Assembly (NCBI GenBank): GCA_033977485.1
Contig: CM066988.1
Coordinates: 71,167,169-71,231,168, forward strand
Reading direction: 5' to 3'
DNA from: Hydrangea macrophylla
Taxonomy: Eukaryota; Streptophyta; Magnoliopsida; Cornales; Hydrangeaceae
DNA length: 64,000 nucleotides
Shown here in pieces: positions 44,922 to 57,488 of the stretch; within the stretch, counting starts at the first letter, position 1, and every line of letters starts with the position of its first letter. Both the position numbers and the translations under genes were made by a program. The notes under the pieces were generated by a model. That model was not told the DNA's origin. It was given only the letters and a program-made list of their open reading frames with translations, and made no database searches.

Positions 44922-47900
44922 TGTGGATATCGCAGGTTGTCTTCAAATTTTACCCACTTTTAAAACAAATATTTTCAAATTCAAAGAGTCGCCACTTAAT
45001 TTTTAAAAGGAAAAAATTAAGAAACCATTTTAAAAGCAAACTGATCTTTTGCGAAACCAAAGATAAACTGGGTCCGGGGATTATGGAATGAAAGGGGAAG
45101 GAGCCCGGCGGACTAAAACACCCCCTTTCATCCTATCTCACGATAGGCCTCTACTCAACATCCTTTTTAATCAAATTAATAATCTAAGCATGCCCTCAAT
45201 TAATACATATATGTAGGTATACATAACACAAGCATGTTGAAAGGGTGCAAAATTGCTAACGGTAAAATATCATTCATAAGTCACATAATTCAACTAGCAA
45301 ACATCATGATATGCAATAGAGAACTAGAAAACATACCCGGGATCCGGCCGCGAATATCAAACGTGCAATGCATGCAAAAATAAACCTAAGAAAGGTCTCT
45401 AATACATATATACACATAAGGCAAAACCTAAGCTAAGGTGTCGCACATGGGGTCGAAAAATCAATTAAAATCAATAAAATGGATTAAACTAGAGAAGGGT
45501 TGAGAAATTGTACCTCAAAGCGCTACAAAACAAAGGTTAGTACACATGCCTTAGACAAGATATAATATCAAAAGGTAATTAATCATAGGTCATGTTCAAT
45601 TAAATTCAACTAAGTCCAACTTCATCCAAGAACTAGTTCTAACTATAAGCATCAATGTACATGAATGAATGAATGATTATGAACAAGGGTGAGACATGAA
45701 TTTATTCACCAATTTGGATCACTAAGCCTCTGGATTTAATCTAAATTATCATTATTCAAAACATGGTTTGGGTCTCAAGACATTAGGAGACCATTTGAGT
45801 TAAAATAAATAAGATTAGATGAAAACAGTAGCAGTTTTTTTTGTAATTTACAGAGAGCAGACCAGACGTTCAAAAATAGAAATAAAATACTTTTGATGGT
45901 TGGATCTTATTGATTTTTGGATATGTTATGCCTCTGTGAGTCTAGTTTCTAACCCAAAAAGAAAATCGAGGTTTCAACGGTTAGATCGCCGGGAATACTG
46001 AAAATACTAGACCTCACTCAGGATTCTGCAACTCTCTGTCCAGAGATCTTGTATGATTTTCTAAAAATAGTAAAAAAATGAGAAACACTTAGATCTTTTT
46101 AGGGTACCTTCCTAACACATTAAGGTACTTATAAAAAATTATTTGAGACCCCGAAAACTTAATTAGGGTTCTGATTTATTAATTTCAAAACGGACTTACT
46201 ATTCTGAAAGTATTTTAAAACTCTGGACAGATTGTATTTAGCTCACAAAAACCATGATCAAACCCTTCTAATCACAAGATCTTGCTAAAACAAAAATCAC
46301 AGTGGTAAAACAATGTGTTATGAACATTTTCCCGTTGGTTTCATTCGATTCCAACGGTCGGATTTCAAACTAAAAATCCTTGATCAAAAACAGTTTATGA
46401 ACCCACTGTTTCATTTTGCTAGTTCAAGTTTATTGATTGGCCTCAACTATTAAAACATGAAGTTGGGGCTCAAACCAAACTACTTCTTCTACCATTTGAT
46501 GGTCATTGAAGACTATGAGGCACACCACACTTATGGATCTTGATGAAGTATTGAAATGAACTTCACAAAATCCTCAAATAAAGAACTCAAACCTATGGAC
46601 CAAAACTTGAGTTCAAAATATTACTCCTACCATTTGATGGTCATTGGAGTCTAAATATAGTTACATCTACTTAAAACCTCATTGGAATATAGTAAGGATT
46701 TCATAAGATTCCTTAATGAAGAGGTTCAAGTTATGGATTGAAATTTGAATCTCTCTAACTATATATAGATTAAAATTATGATTCATTCTAACCTCCATGT
46801 AGATCATGAGATCTTAGAAGTTGAAGAATCAAACTCTAAGAGGTTCAATGAGATATGGAAGATCTCATGAGCCTTTTTAGTGAAATAGAAGTAAGGAAAA
46901 TCAAAGATTACTTAGAGAAACTAAGATTACTCCTACCATTTGATGGTCATTGGAGTCTTAAATGAAGTTAAAATCTAATGAAACCTTATTGGAATATGGT
47001 AAGGATTCCATAAGATTTCTCCATGAAGAGGTTCAAGTCATGGATTAAGACTTGAATCTCACTAATTATATATAGATTAAAATTATGATTCATTCTAACC
47101 TCCATGTAGATCATGAGATCTTAGAAGTTGAATAATCAAACTCAAAGAGGTTCAATGAGATATGGAAGATCTCATGAACCTTACAAGAAATGGTAGAAAT
47201 AAGAAATCAAAATTTGCTTTGAGAAACCAAGAACACAAATTCTTCAAAATTGAATTTATTTTAAACCCAAGGCATCAATTAGACCCAAATCAATGAAGTA
47301 ATATGAGATTCAATCACAAGTTCTAAGTGGTGTGTGATGAAATGAGGTAAGAAGAGAGGTTTTGAAAATGTGTAAAGTTCCTAGAACTATGAACTTGTGA
47401 TTGAATGGCCTAATTCTATCAAATGATTGAGAGGTTACCTCTAAAACCTCAAGGGATTCTTCAACTTCTTGTGAAGATCTTCCAAGACTTCAAGATTTTC
47501 TTCAAAATTCTTCAAATTCTTCAAGCTTCTTCAAGAAAATCTTCTTTTCTCTATATGATTTTGTATCTCTCTCTCTCTCTAAATTCAAGTATATGTGTTG
47601 ATTCAAGTATATTCCAAGTATATCAAAAATGGAAGAGAAGGTTTGTTTATATAGACCATCAATCCAGGGATAAATGGGTAAATTCGGGGTGGAAACCCAT
47701 GTGCAAAGATTTCTTCTAGAACATGTGAGAAAAGCAGTCTGTTACAGCCAGCGGCACTCGACGGGTGTCGGCGGCACTCTCTGAATGCCGGGCGGCACTC
47801 TCTGAGTGCCGGGCGGCAAACACTGAGTGCCGGCGCGGCACTCAGTGAGTGCCGCCGCGTTTTCCGCGTGCCGGGGCTAACTGAATTTTGTCCCTCTTTT

Positions 47901-48363
47901 TGATTTTTCAAAAATATGTTGGTGTAAACACAATTTTTCTATTCTATATATATATATATTTGTATTAATATCCCCCATGTGCATGGTATCAACCATGTGC
48001 ATGGTATATTTTGAATATACTACTCTCTTTTTTTGTATTTTCTCCTTTTCCAAGATTTTTATTTATTTTGTCTTCCTATTTCTCTCAAAAGAACTCTTTA
48101 TTATTTTTATTTTTTCTTAAAATCCGGTTCCCAGACTGGGTTTCTCACGCGTTCTTTATTATTCGGGTTTCTCCCGAATACCCAAACTCTCTCTCTCTTC
48201 CTTCTCCTTTTTATATTTTCTATTTTAATTTTGAAATTTGCCTTGAAGAATCATTTTGAATTTTCTGGAAGATCTTCGAATGTCACCGATCATTGTCATC
48301 ATCGGTCTTTGAGAGGTAACCAATCCCTGGATTTGACGTTTGGTCAAAATTGGGGTGTCTACA
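44922..48363 (-). mobile_element. Element A, 5' LTR (3442 bp)
   Basis: Same as 4601-8044 except for 5 substitutions and one 2-bp difference in a TA run (near 47945-47959). It carries a GC-rich array at 47751-47875 and TATA at 47646-47654 (minus strand). Followed by AAGTG. Confidence 0.93.
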
Positions 48364-48368
48364 AAGTG
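48364..48368. repeat. Target-site duplication of element A (right), AAGTG
   Basis: Exact repeat of 4596-4600. Confidence 0.95.
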
Positions 48369-48829
48369 TAAATATCAAATGTACATGTTTATAAATTAAC
48401 TTAGGATTTAGAGCATAAGCACTCATAATAGCGATGAGGTATTAATTATCTTATAAGTCAGTAAAAAGATAATTACCCAAAGTCGGTCCCGTTTAAAACA
48501 CAAAGTGTACTAGCATAGTGAGTTGAAACTATACCATTTCCTATGGTCAGACAAACCTATTACATCACCATGTTACAGTCCTACCGATGGTGTGTCTAAT
48601 CCCATCTAAGACTATAAACCAAAATCTTACATTCTACAAGATCCGATGGTTTGATCTTCTGTGTGTAAGCCAAACTCTACCCACCAAACCACCTACTATG
48701 TAGAACAAGAGACAAAAATGCACAATAAATAATATAATGCAAACATAGCCCACACAGATTCTCATAAAAATGGAATAACTAATTTTATTAAATAAATAAT
48801 AAATCAACTACATAAAACATGGCTTTTAG
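48369..48829 (-). mobile_element. Old Copia-type LTR, right part
   Basis: Continuation of 3770-4595 across the element A insertion. It ends near ACATGGCTTTTAG, whose complement resembles a Copia LTR start that appears truncated here. Confidence 0.4.
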
Positions 48830-49653
48830 TATATATTCATAACAAATTCTACAATATAATCTATGATTTAAGTGACACAATACCCAAAACTTCGAATCAT
48901 GATTAAGCTTCAATTCAACGACACATCCATGTTCATGTAATTCCATTCAGTTTAATTTGACAATTGGGGATATTAATTGCCAAAAATATTCATTTAGCAC
49001 AAAGATTGTGAAAAATTTTCATTTCAATGCCCCGTGTGTGCATATGCAATCCCTCCCCCCACCCACTCACCACTTACATTGTCCATGTGGAGTAGGGAAC
49101 AATATTACCTCGATTACAACAATAAATAGATATGAAACGGGATAAGTGTACCCCCAAACTTGATAGATTATCACACCTATAAACTCTACAAACTATAGAT
49201 ACATAGAAATGCAAATATCAGCTTACATGTCGTTAGTATTGCCGAACTGCATCCAAACAAAGCATAGATAGTACCAAAAGACTCCTAAAAAGACAAAATA
49301 AAACAAATGCCAAGAACCAAAATAAACCCTTTTTTAAGGAAAGAAAAAAAAATTGAAATAAATAAAAACAAAAAATAAAAATAAATAAGTTCGACCGAGT
49401 TAAAACCTAGTCAAAAAGAAGCTGAGAACATGAATTTGGAATTCAAACTTGAACTGGGTTGAAACCAAGTGAAAAAGTAGCGTTTTAGAATTTTAACCAG
49501 GTTGGTTCGTAGTCGAAACACAACTGAGAGGAAGAACATCACAAACTAACTCCCAAACTTTTCTAAGACTCAAACAAAGACCCGAGCACAAAAATAAATC
49601 ACAAATGAAGAGAACAACGACACCCAAGACCAATTCCTAAACAATGAGCATGG
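48830..49653 (-). mobile_element. 3' non-coding part of an Athila-like relic
   Basis: No open frame of note. It joins, across solo LTR C, to GGGAGGCTACCC at 52987 on the minus strand, a phrase typical of the Athila 3' region (compare GGGAGGCAACCC). A few A-rich runs near 49330-49390. Confidence 0.4.
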
Positions 49654-49658
49654 GTAGC

Positions 49659-52600
49659 TGTAGACACCCCATTTTGTCGGCTATCAGATTTAGGAGACCC
49701 ATAGCTTGGTGGTTCACAATGATCGTAAAAGACTCAAAAGGACTCCTGGAAGTCAGCTTTATCTCTTAGAATGCTCAGATTGACCAAAATGCCCCTGAAA
49801 GCCCGAAGACTCCCAGATTTGGTCCCGAAGTTCTGAAAACATGCTATGTCGTAAGAAAAATGATAAAATGAGTTTTTAAGTAAAACTGGATGAAACCGTC
49901 AGCTCCCAGAGACCCCCGGAAGTCCCGGAAGTTCCCCGAAAGTCCCCGTTGACTGGTTTGACCAAGGTTTGACCAGGTTTGACCAGAGTTTGACCAAGTT
50001 TGACCAAGTTTGACCAAGTTTGACCAAAATTGTCTGAATTCACCAGAACCATTCTAAATCATGAGAAACGTATTAAAACAAGTTCCAAAAGAAAATCGAG
50101 CGAAAACATCAGCTCCTGGTAGCTCCCAGAGGTTCCCAGAACTTCCCGGGAATCCCAGGTTTGACCGGTTTGACCAAGATTTGACTTTGGAATCGGGGCA
50201 CCGAAACAATTTTCAAATATTTTTCATGGATACTAGAGGTCAATAGCTTTCCAACGGTATATCGCACATAATTTCTGGATTTAAAACGAATTTATTATGA
50301 ATTTCCAAAGGCGAAAAAGGCGATCAAATCGGCTTTTATCGCGAATACCGCAAAACTTTTCAACGTGACCTATCCCCGAACTATTTTTTATGTAAAGTAG
50401 ACTCCATTACCTTTCCAACGGTATATCACAACCTCGATTTGGAGTTCGTACGCATTTTCTGTGAATTTCGGACAAAATAGGGCCTTTTCGCGAATACCGG
50501 AACTTCGGGGGGCCTAAACAGCATTATCCAGACGAAGGGAGGAGCAGTGCCGCCGCGGCACTGGCCCACTGCCGCCGCGGCAGTGGCCCAGTGCCGCCGC
50601 AGCACTCCCCTCCAGAACAGTAAGTTTTTGTAAATACTTTTGTGGTCCCATTTTGATTAATTAAAATCCAAAACGACGTGGTTTCATGATTTCAGATGTT
50701 TGGGACCAATGGGAGTACTTTCTAAATCCCAAAAACACCCCAAGTTGGCCTATATAAACACCCCATTACTCCTCATTTTAGGGGGAGTCAAATGCAAGTT
50801 TAGAGAAAGTTTGGGAGAGAAAGTGTAGAGATAAGGTTAGAGTGGAGAGAAAGGAAGCTTTCTTCTTTGATTTTTCAAAACAAAAGTGAGTTCTAACTTT
50901 GTTTTTACTTCATTACTTCCATTTACTTCAACATTCAATACTCCCAACCACCATTTTAGTGAGCATTCAAGAGTGTGGAAGCTTCTTCCATGTCTAGTGT
51001 CATTACATATGAGTGATACACCAATCTACAAGTCTCATGCTTCATGAATATCATCTATTGATTATCATCTACTTGCTTGATTATATATATGTTCATCTCT
51101 CTTTATCTCATTTCTTTTTCTTTTCTTTATTTACTTACTAGTTCATCATCATCTAAGTGATGACATGAAGTTTGGGGTGAGTGAATCCTTATGGATAGTA
51201 GCTCTTGACCTCAAAAACATGTTTGATAGATGATGATCATAACCTCAATACTTCCAAGGTATTCTTGGAATGTATTGAAGTTATGCCCAAAATAAAATAA
51301 ATCTCTCCAACAATCTTGGAGGTTCTTAAATGATGAGTTTGATGTAGGTATTCTAAGTGGCTATGATCCTTATTGAGTGTTGAAAACATGTTTTCAAAAC
51401 ATCTATTTCAAAACCCCTCTCAATCCCTCTCATTTGGTTTCAAGAAACAAAACTTTGTTTTCTCCAAAATCTTCAAAACAATGAGTCAAAACAGTGAGTG
51501 AGTTGAGTTCAAAGATTTTTCTAGAACACAATACTCAACATATGGATACAAGGCCACTTGGAAAGTCTTCCTAACTCATTGGAGAACACCCATGATTTTT
51601 GGTTTGACTTGGAAGTACTTGGAAATGATCCATTTGGGTCCCAACATTCCTTCCAAACATTCTGTTTTTGCTGTCACAGCAGCTAGGTCAACTTACGACC
51701 TCTTTTCCAGAAAACTTTTCCAAAAGGGGTGGTACTAACTTATTTTTCCTTTAAAATTCAATGTCTTAGGAAACTTTCTGTATAAAATGGGCCTATAGAT
51801 CATTCTTTTTCATTTTCTAAGATTTTCTAACATTTCAGACGACAGTACGAACTCTGTTTCTGAATGACCTCTATTGTTTATGTAATTTCTCTCAATCTGT
51901 GATAGCTATTCAAGATTGGCCTTTTGGGTTGTGTTCTAGACACAATAATGAACATCTCCATAAAAAATCATGCATTGAAAACATTCCTAACCCCTCTTTT
52001 CAAATTCCAAAAGATCATGCTACTGTTCTGTCCACTATTCACAGCAAGTACACTTTAACTTTCATTCTTTGATTTGAGGCCTATATGCATTCCAAATTAG
52101 TTCATATCTTAGGAAGTGGTTCATACTACATTTGTATATATCCCATGTTGATTTCATTCATTCATGCTTGCCCATTTTAGACTTCTAAGCCATTCTAGAA
52201 ATCCATGTACACAAAACACACTACAACCTTTGCACATTTTTAGATACATACATTGCATTCATGCAAGATTTGGGGTTTTTGTAACTCTTAATCTAAGGAG
52301 ATTATAAGGAATGAACTCGATCACTCGTTCATGCTTCCCCTTGATCTATTCATCCTTTCTCATCCGTCCCGGGGATTGAGAGGTCTTCTTTTATCAAAGA
52401 ATAACATGCATCATTCTAGCCTTGCTAAGCATATTTTGATTTCTTTGCTTATTTGTTTCAATAACAATTCATGTCCCCCTTTAGATTAGGAAGTCTTGAT
52501 TATTTGATACATGATTAGACGATCTTTCCTAGGTTTATTTGTGTGATCTTTCACTTTACATTGCATGATATTTGGCCTAGATCTTATGAATGATATCTTA

Positions 52601-52981
52601 TATTTTGATCTTCCAATTTCAAATCTCCTTATGTGATGTAATATACTATCATAGTATTATTTGTCGAACCATACATAGTATAAGATTATTATTTGGATGC
52701 TAATTGAGGCCCGTCGAAAGACGGGGCGAGTTGAGGGTGTTTTAGTCGCGACAAAGGCTCCTTCCTCTCTCGTACCAAAACCCCGAACCAAGTTCTTTGG
52801 TTATGAAGGGCCGGTGCCCTTTATCCGCTTGGGTGAGTCAAAATTAGGTTTCTTGGTTCCTTAAAGACCAAGTGGCGACTCTGTATCTGTTTTCAACAGA
52901 CCTTTCATTTTCTTTCCTTGATTCAAATCAATTTCAAAACAATCTCGAACAAGAGAAGTGGTCCGAAGCCCGGTATCCACA
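49659..52981 (+). mobile_element. Solo LTR C (3323 bp), relative of element B LTR
   Basis: TGTAGACACC...GGTATCCACA bounded by the duplication GTAGC at 49654-49658 and 52982-52986. No interior remains, which is the usual result of LTR-LTR recombination. It aligns with B LTRs but in patches: very close from about 50165 to 51470, clearly diverged from about 51480 to 52020, close again afterwards. It carries the three-unit GC palindrome (50545-50606) and TATA at 50751-50758. Confidence 0.92.
50545..50606. repeat. GC-rich three-unit palindromic array in solo LTR C
   Basis: CAGTGCCGCCGCGGCACTG, then CTGCCGCCGCGGCAG, then GTGCCGCCGCAGCAC. Almost identical to 25567-25629. Confidence 0.85.
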
Positions 52982-52986
52982 GTAGC

Positions 52987-55416
52987 CTCCCACAAAGCGC
53001 TCATTTTTACCATCTTTAGCTAGACACAATGAAGCTCAAGACCTATGGAGGATGAAACTCGACCCTTTTATCACTAAATATGGGGTGAGTGTTAACACTC
53101 TTACTTAATTCACCCTGATTTTTCAATTCGATCTTTCACCTTTCTCGTAAACTTTCCATTGAAGTCCAGGTGACTACGATTCTGTTGCTTATCACTTATT
53201 ATAACATTCGCACCACTTACCTTTAACCTTCTGTCAAGTTCACCCGCTTCACTTACCATATCCACTTCCAAACATAGAGACTCATCATCTTTAGAAGGTT
53301 GATTGACAGCATGAAAGACATTTAACTTAAACTTCATATTTTAAAAAGATACCTTCATCACTCCAGTTTGTCACTTTATGCTCGCATCGGCCGTGGCCAA
53401 AAAAGGATGACCTAAGATGACTAGAATTTGGTTCTTAGGATTAGGGACTAATCCAGTATCCAGAATTAAGAAATCAACCAGAAAGTAGAACTTGTTTATT
53501 TTGATGAGTACATTTTCAATTATATCACAAGATTTTCGAATTGATCTATCAGCTAATTGTAAGGTAACCTTAGTGGGCTTTAATTCCCCTAAACCTAATT
53601 ACTTGTAGACTGAGTAGGGTAGAAGATTGATACATACTCCTAAGTCTATGCAGGCCCTATTAATGAAATGGTCTCCAATAAAGCAAAGAATAGTGAGGGG
53701 TACCAGGATCTTTGTACTTAAGAGGAGTAGTGCAACGTAGAATTGAACTAACATGCTCGGTGAGCAGGGATTGTTTTGGAACATGACTTTGAGATGTGCT
53801 TATGAGTGCAAACGTCTATCAAATACTTATTATATGCATGGATTTTCTTGATAGCATCGAGGAGAGGAAGATTGATTTTGATTTGCTAAAACACCTCAAG
53901 GATATCCTCGTCGCTTTTCTTAATCAGAACACTCGATGTGTCCATTCTAACAACTTTAATAAGAACCTCTATAACCTCTTCCTCGTAGGTAGTAAGCTTA
54001 GTGGACATGGCGTGGACTTGTTCATGATTTTGTCCCTCTACCCTAAATTGATTTTGACCCTTAGGATTATCGACCACTTGACTTGGTAGCTAACCCCCAT
54101 CCCTATGGTTAAGTGTTTTAGGTAGTTGCCCCATTTGGAACTCCATCTTGGCAATAGATTGGGTGTGACAGTGCACTAATTGGGCTTGCGACTGAACCTG
54201 GGTCTTTATATCTTTAAGAGCCATCAACACCTTCTCCTCAAAAGATGGATCTCTTGGGGGTAATAGAAAGAGGATGAGGGTATTGGAAATTATTTTGAGG
54301 AGGTCAAAATTAGAAAATTTTTGAAAACTCGACCTAGCTTGAATAAATTGATATTCAGGAGCTTGTGAATGCCAAGAGAAATTAGGATGATTCTGCTACC
54401 CCGAGTAATATGTATTGGAATATGGATTATTACCCGCTGTGAGAAATTGATGGATGGCATCCACTTGTTCTTGAACAAATTTGGGGAATTGTGAAGTCGA
54501 AGAGCATGTAAAAACATTGTGAGAAGGATTAGAGCAAAAAGCATAGGCCTTTGTGGAATTTCATGTGGGAGGTGGAGTAGACACTTGGCCCATTATAATC
54601 CTGTCTAATTTCTTAGACAACTCGTCCACTATACTAGACATATCAACCGAATGACCTAACTCATTCATTCCCCTCTTTAAAGCATGGGAGGATACTCCCT
54701 CTGCCCGTAAAGATGTTACCTAATGCATAGAATTTTCACTCAAGGTCTCAAAATAGACCAAGCCTCATCGACACTCTTTTGAAGGAATGTACCGGTACAA
54801 ATGGCATCAACGGTGTTTCAAAGTTGGTATGTGAGTCCTACATAGAAAGTTTGGGCTAATTGTCACTTAGAAATTTGGTGATGGGGATAGGAACGAAGAA
54901 TGTCCTTATATCACTCCCAACTATCGTATAAATTTTAACCATCTGTCATCAAAAAACTAAGTATGGACTTCCTAATTTGATTGGTCTTTGTAATCGGGAA
55001 GTACTTGTGCAAGAAGGCTCAGTGTAACTCATTCCGAGTCTTTATGAAATTTTCTTCAAGAGAATGAAGCTGATGTTTAGATTTTTACTTCAAAGAGAAG
55101 GGAAAGAGATGAAGCTTGAGATTATCTTTAGTAACATTTTGCAACTTAAGTGTAGTGCATATTCCTTGAAACTCATCTAGATGGTGGTATGGATCCTCAT
55201 TAGTGCTACCATAAAATGTGGGAAGAAGTACAATGGTAGAGGGCTTAATCTCGTAGTGAGACGCAATCACCTCGGGTAATTCTATACAAGAAGGGGGTAT
55301 GGATCCTCATTAGTGCTACCATAAAATGTGGGAAGAAGTACAATGGTAGAGGGCTTAATCTCGTAGTGAGACGCAGTCACCTCGGGTAATTCTATACAAG
55401 AAGGGGGAGTGTAAAC
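52987..55416 (-). pseudogene. Athila-like Ty3 relic: gag and protease remnants, RT-integrase deleted
   Basis: On the minus strand, from right to left: gag fragment (about 55270-55085) with IKPSTIVLLPTFYGS and LHLFPFSLK; Gln/Asn-rich spacer; protease remnant (about 53690-53350) with DLGVCINLLPYSVYK, then LGLGELKP and LQLADRS; NMKFKLNVF; then almost at once the 3' phrase ending GGGAGGCTACCC near 52987-53010. Reverse transcriptase and integrase are missing, so an internal deletion is inferred. Many stops and shifts. The match to Athila is from remembered motifs. Confidence 0.6.
55186..55405. repeat. 110-bp tandem duplication in the Athila-like relic
   Basis: GTATGGATCCTCATTAGTGC begins at 55187 and again at 55297. 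The two copies differ by one base (GCAATCACC/GCAGTCACC). Confidence 0.92.
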
Positions 55417-57473
55417 TGTAGAAACCCAGAATTTTAAAAAGGGTACTTTGGTAATTTTGGACCAATGTGGGTCTTGGTTTGGGACAGTGTATTTTATTTT
55501 GGTACATGTGTGTATATGCATGCTACATATTTGTGTGTGGGTGTGTGTGTGTGGGAGACAAGGACGAGACCCACAAGTCACCTCCCAACCACTCTCAACC
55601 ACTCCCAACCACTCCCAACCACTAAAGCTTCCCTAGGAAGCTTCCCCCCTCTCTTTCTCCCTATATAACCCACCTATATCTCTCTCTCTCTCATTCATTT
55701 TCTTTTTCTTTTTCTCTCATCTATCTCTCTCTAGTTTTTGGGAGATAAAACTCCATGGAAACCTAGACCTTCAAGCTCATTTTGAAGACATTTCAAGCAT
55801 ATTTGCGTCAAGACCATTAGAGATCTATTTGTTCCCCTTGCAAAGAGCTTCCTTTGGGTACTCTCCTTTTCCATTTTGGCTTCCTATTTATTGAGTTTCT
55901 TGCTCTAGAACTTAAGAGGTAGTTTGTGTTGTTTTGTTTCACCATGGTTATGATTCCTAAATGTGATTTTATTTAACTAGGTGTTGATAGCTTATGGGAT
56001 TTACTCATGTACATAATTTCTTCTTTGGATCTTTTTTGGTGAGAGTATTTGCTCAAATACTCAAGAGGTAGATTTCATTGTTTAAGTGCACTATTATTTC
56101 TAACTTCATGGTTTGCCATGTGTAAGTTAGTGTTAATAGATATTAATCTTGTTTTGGAAATCTTCCTATGTGATTAATTGAATGATTACTTGCCCTTATG
56201 TGCTTACTTGAATCCATGTCTAAACCGAAATGCTATTTGCGTTTCTATGGTTTCAAATACTAATTGATGTTAGAAATCCCTTATTTTGCCTAATGTGATG
56301 ATTACATTTTATATGAACTACCATGTTTACTTCTTGTCTTTGTATTCTTAGAAATGACATTGTTAAAGCATAACCGCATCTAGTAGCATATCATAGTCGC
56401 CAAGTCGGCAAAGCATTCATGGCATTGGCTTGGGGCATATGAAATTGTTAAAATTCCCACGATTGGGGAATGTCTTTGGAATCCCCGTTTGGGGTTGTAA
56501 TTTGATGAAATTCCGGAAGCGGGTGTGAAGTGAGGAAGGTTGTTTGTGATCCTTAAAACATTCGAAAACGCAAGATCATATTCGGCTAGCTACCGGAGAT
56601 CTTGTATGCTACACTCACGTTTGAGTGGCTCGCTATCCGGTGTGAGAGTGTGTGATTGGGATATTGAGTTGGGAATGTCTCACGGTTTGGCCATCCGGCT
56701 AGTTGCATCGCCACGGCGGCAAAGCATTGCACCGCATGTCATAGCATGATTTTAGAAGTAGTAGTACATTTCTACAATGTTTTCTACTGAGCCGTCGTGC
56801 TTAATGAATCTATAAAACCCCATTTTTCAGGAAATGTTGATTAGGGCAAGGCCCAAGAGTTATCCGACGCATGGCATCTCGTTTTGTAAGATTCCTTACG
56901 AGGAAGTCTTGTGATATGTTAATGTTCCAATGATATAGTTCATGGTAGGAACATTGTAATTGTTGTTACTGTTATCTCATTTGGATATTTGAATTACAAG
57001 ATGTTATTTGTAAATTCCTTCTTGTTCTTGAACTTGTTAGTTGGATCTTCTTGGATCCTTGTTAAATTATGTTTTTAACACTTATTAGCAATTCTTAGCC
57101 CATGGTTACCCTTTTAAGGAAAAATTACTACTTTCAATTTCTGAAGGACCGTTTGGTCGTATTCCTTCAAAAACCGCTTTAATAATAAACTCTCAATGTA
57201 AACTTCATTACTTGTTACTTTTAAACCTTTGAAGTTTCTTTATACTTCTTTACAAACTCTTTTCAAAATCAAACTATGTTAGTTGACCCTATTTGACCCG
57301 TTTGGTCCTCGTGGGTCAACCCTTGACTTATCAACTTTTCTTTGGAATCCACGTAGGATTCCCCTATATGCTTCCGCCTTGTGGATTGGTCTATGTAGAA
57401 CTATCCCTTGCTTTCCTTTATATGGTTTGGCTCGTTGACCTCGCCCATGTGGTTTGGTTTTCGGGGCGTTACA
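55417..57473 (+). mobile_element. Element D, 5' LTR (2057 bp)
   Basis: TGTAGAAACC...GTTACA. Contains a (GT)n stretch (55531-55551), an 11-bp ACCACTCCCA-type tandem, TATA (55672-55678) and a long untranslated part. Preceded by TAAAC, the likely target duplication. Confidence 0.88.
55672..55678 (+). promoter_or_regulatory. TATA box in D 5' LTR
   Basis: TATATAA after a CT-rich stretch. Same site at 62586-62592 in the 3' LTR. Confidence 0.55.
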
Positions 57474-57476
57474 GAA

Positions 57477-57488
57477 TGGTATCAGAGC
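57477..57488 (+). promoter_or_regulatory. Primer binding site of element D, initiator-Met
   Basis: TGGTATCAGAGC, 3 bp after the LTR end. Perfect match to the common plant initiator-Met primer site. Confidence 0.9.

Larger units (their letters stand above)
4601..48363 (-). mobile_element. Element A: giant Tat/Ogre-lineage Ty3 LTR retrotransposon, minus strand, interrupted by element B
   Basis: Two nearly identical 3.44-kb LTRs (4601-8044 and 44922-48363) flank an interior with a tRNA-Arg-type primer site next to the right LTR, a minus-strand polyprotein (36860-43504) and a polypurine tract next to the left LTR. The 5-bp target duplication AAGTG is intact. Removing nested element B and its duplicated 5 bp leaves about 23.1 kb. 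The interior carries two plus-strand (antisense) cargo genes, a DUF7745-like gene (35103-36185) and a spliced PMD gene (31405-34546), followed by tandem arrays up to the 3' LTR. By eye the LTRs differ by 5 substitutions and one 2-bp microsatellite change, so insertion was recent. Confidence 0.93.

Noticed and set aside
56540..56749. A 69-codon frame repeated in both D LTRs
   Set aside because: It is repeated only because the LTR is repeated. No homology recognised.
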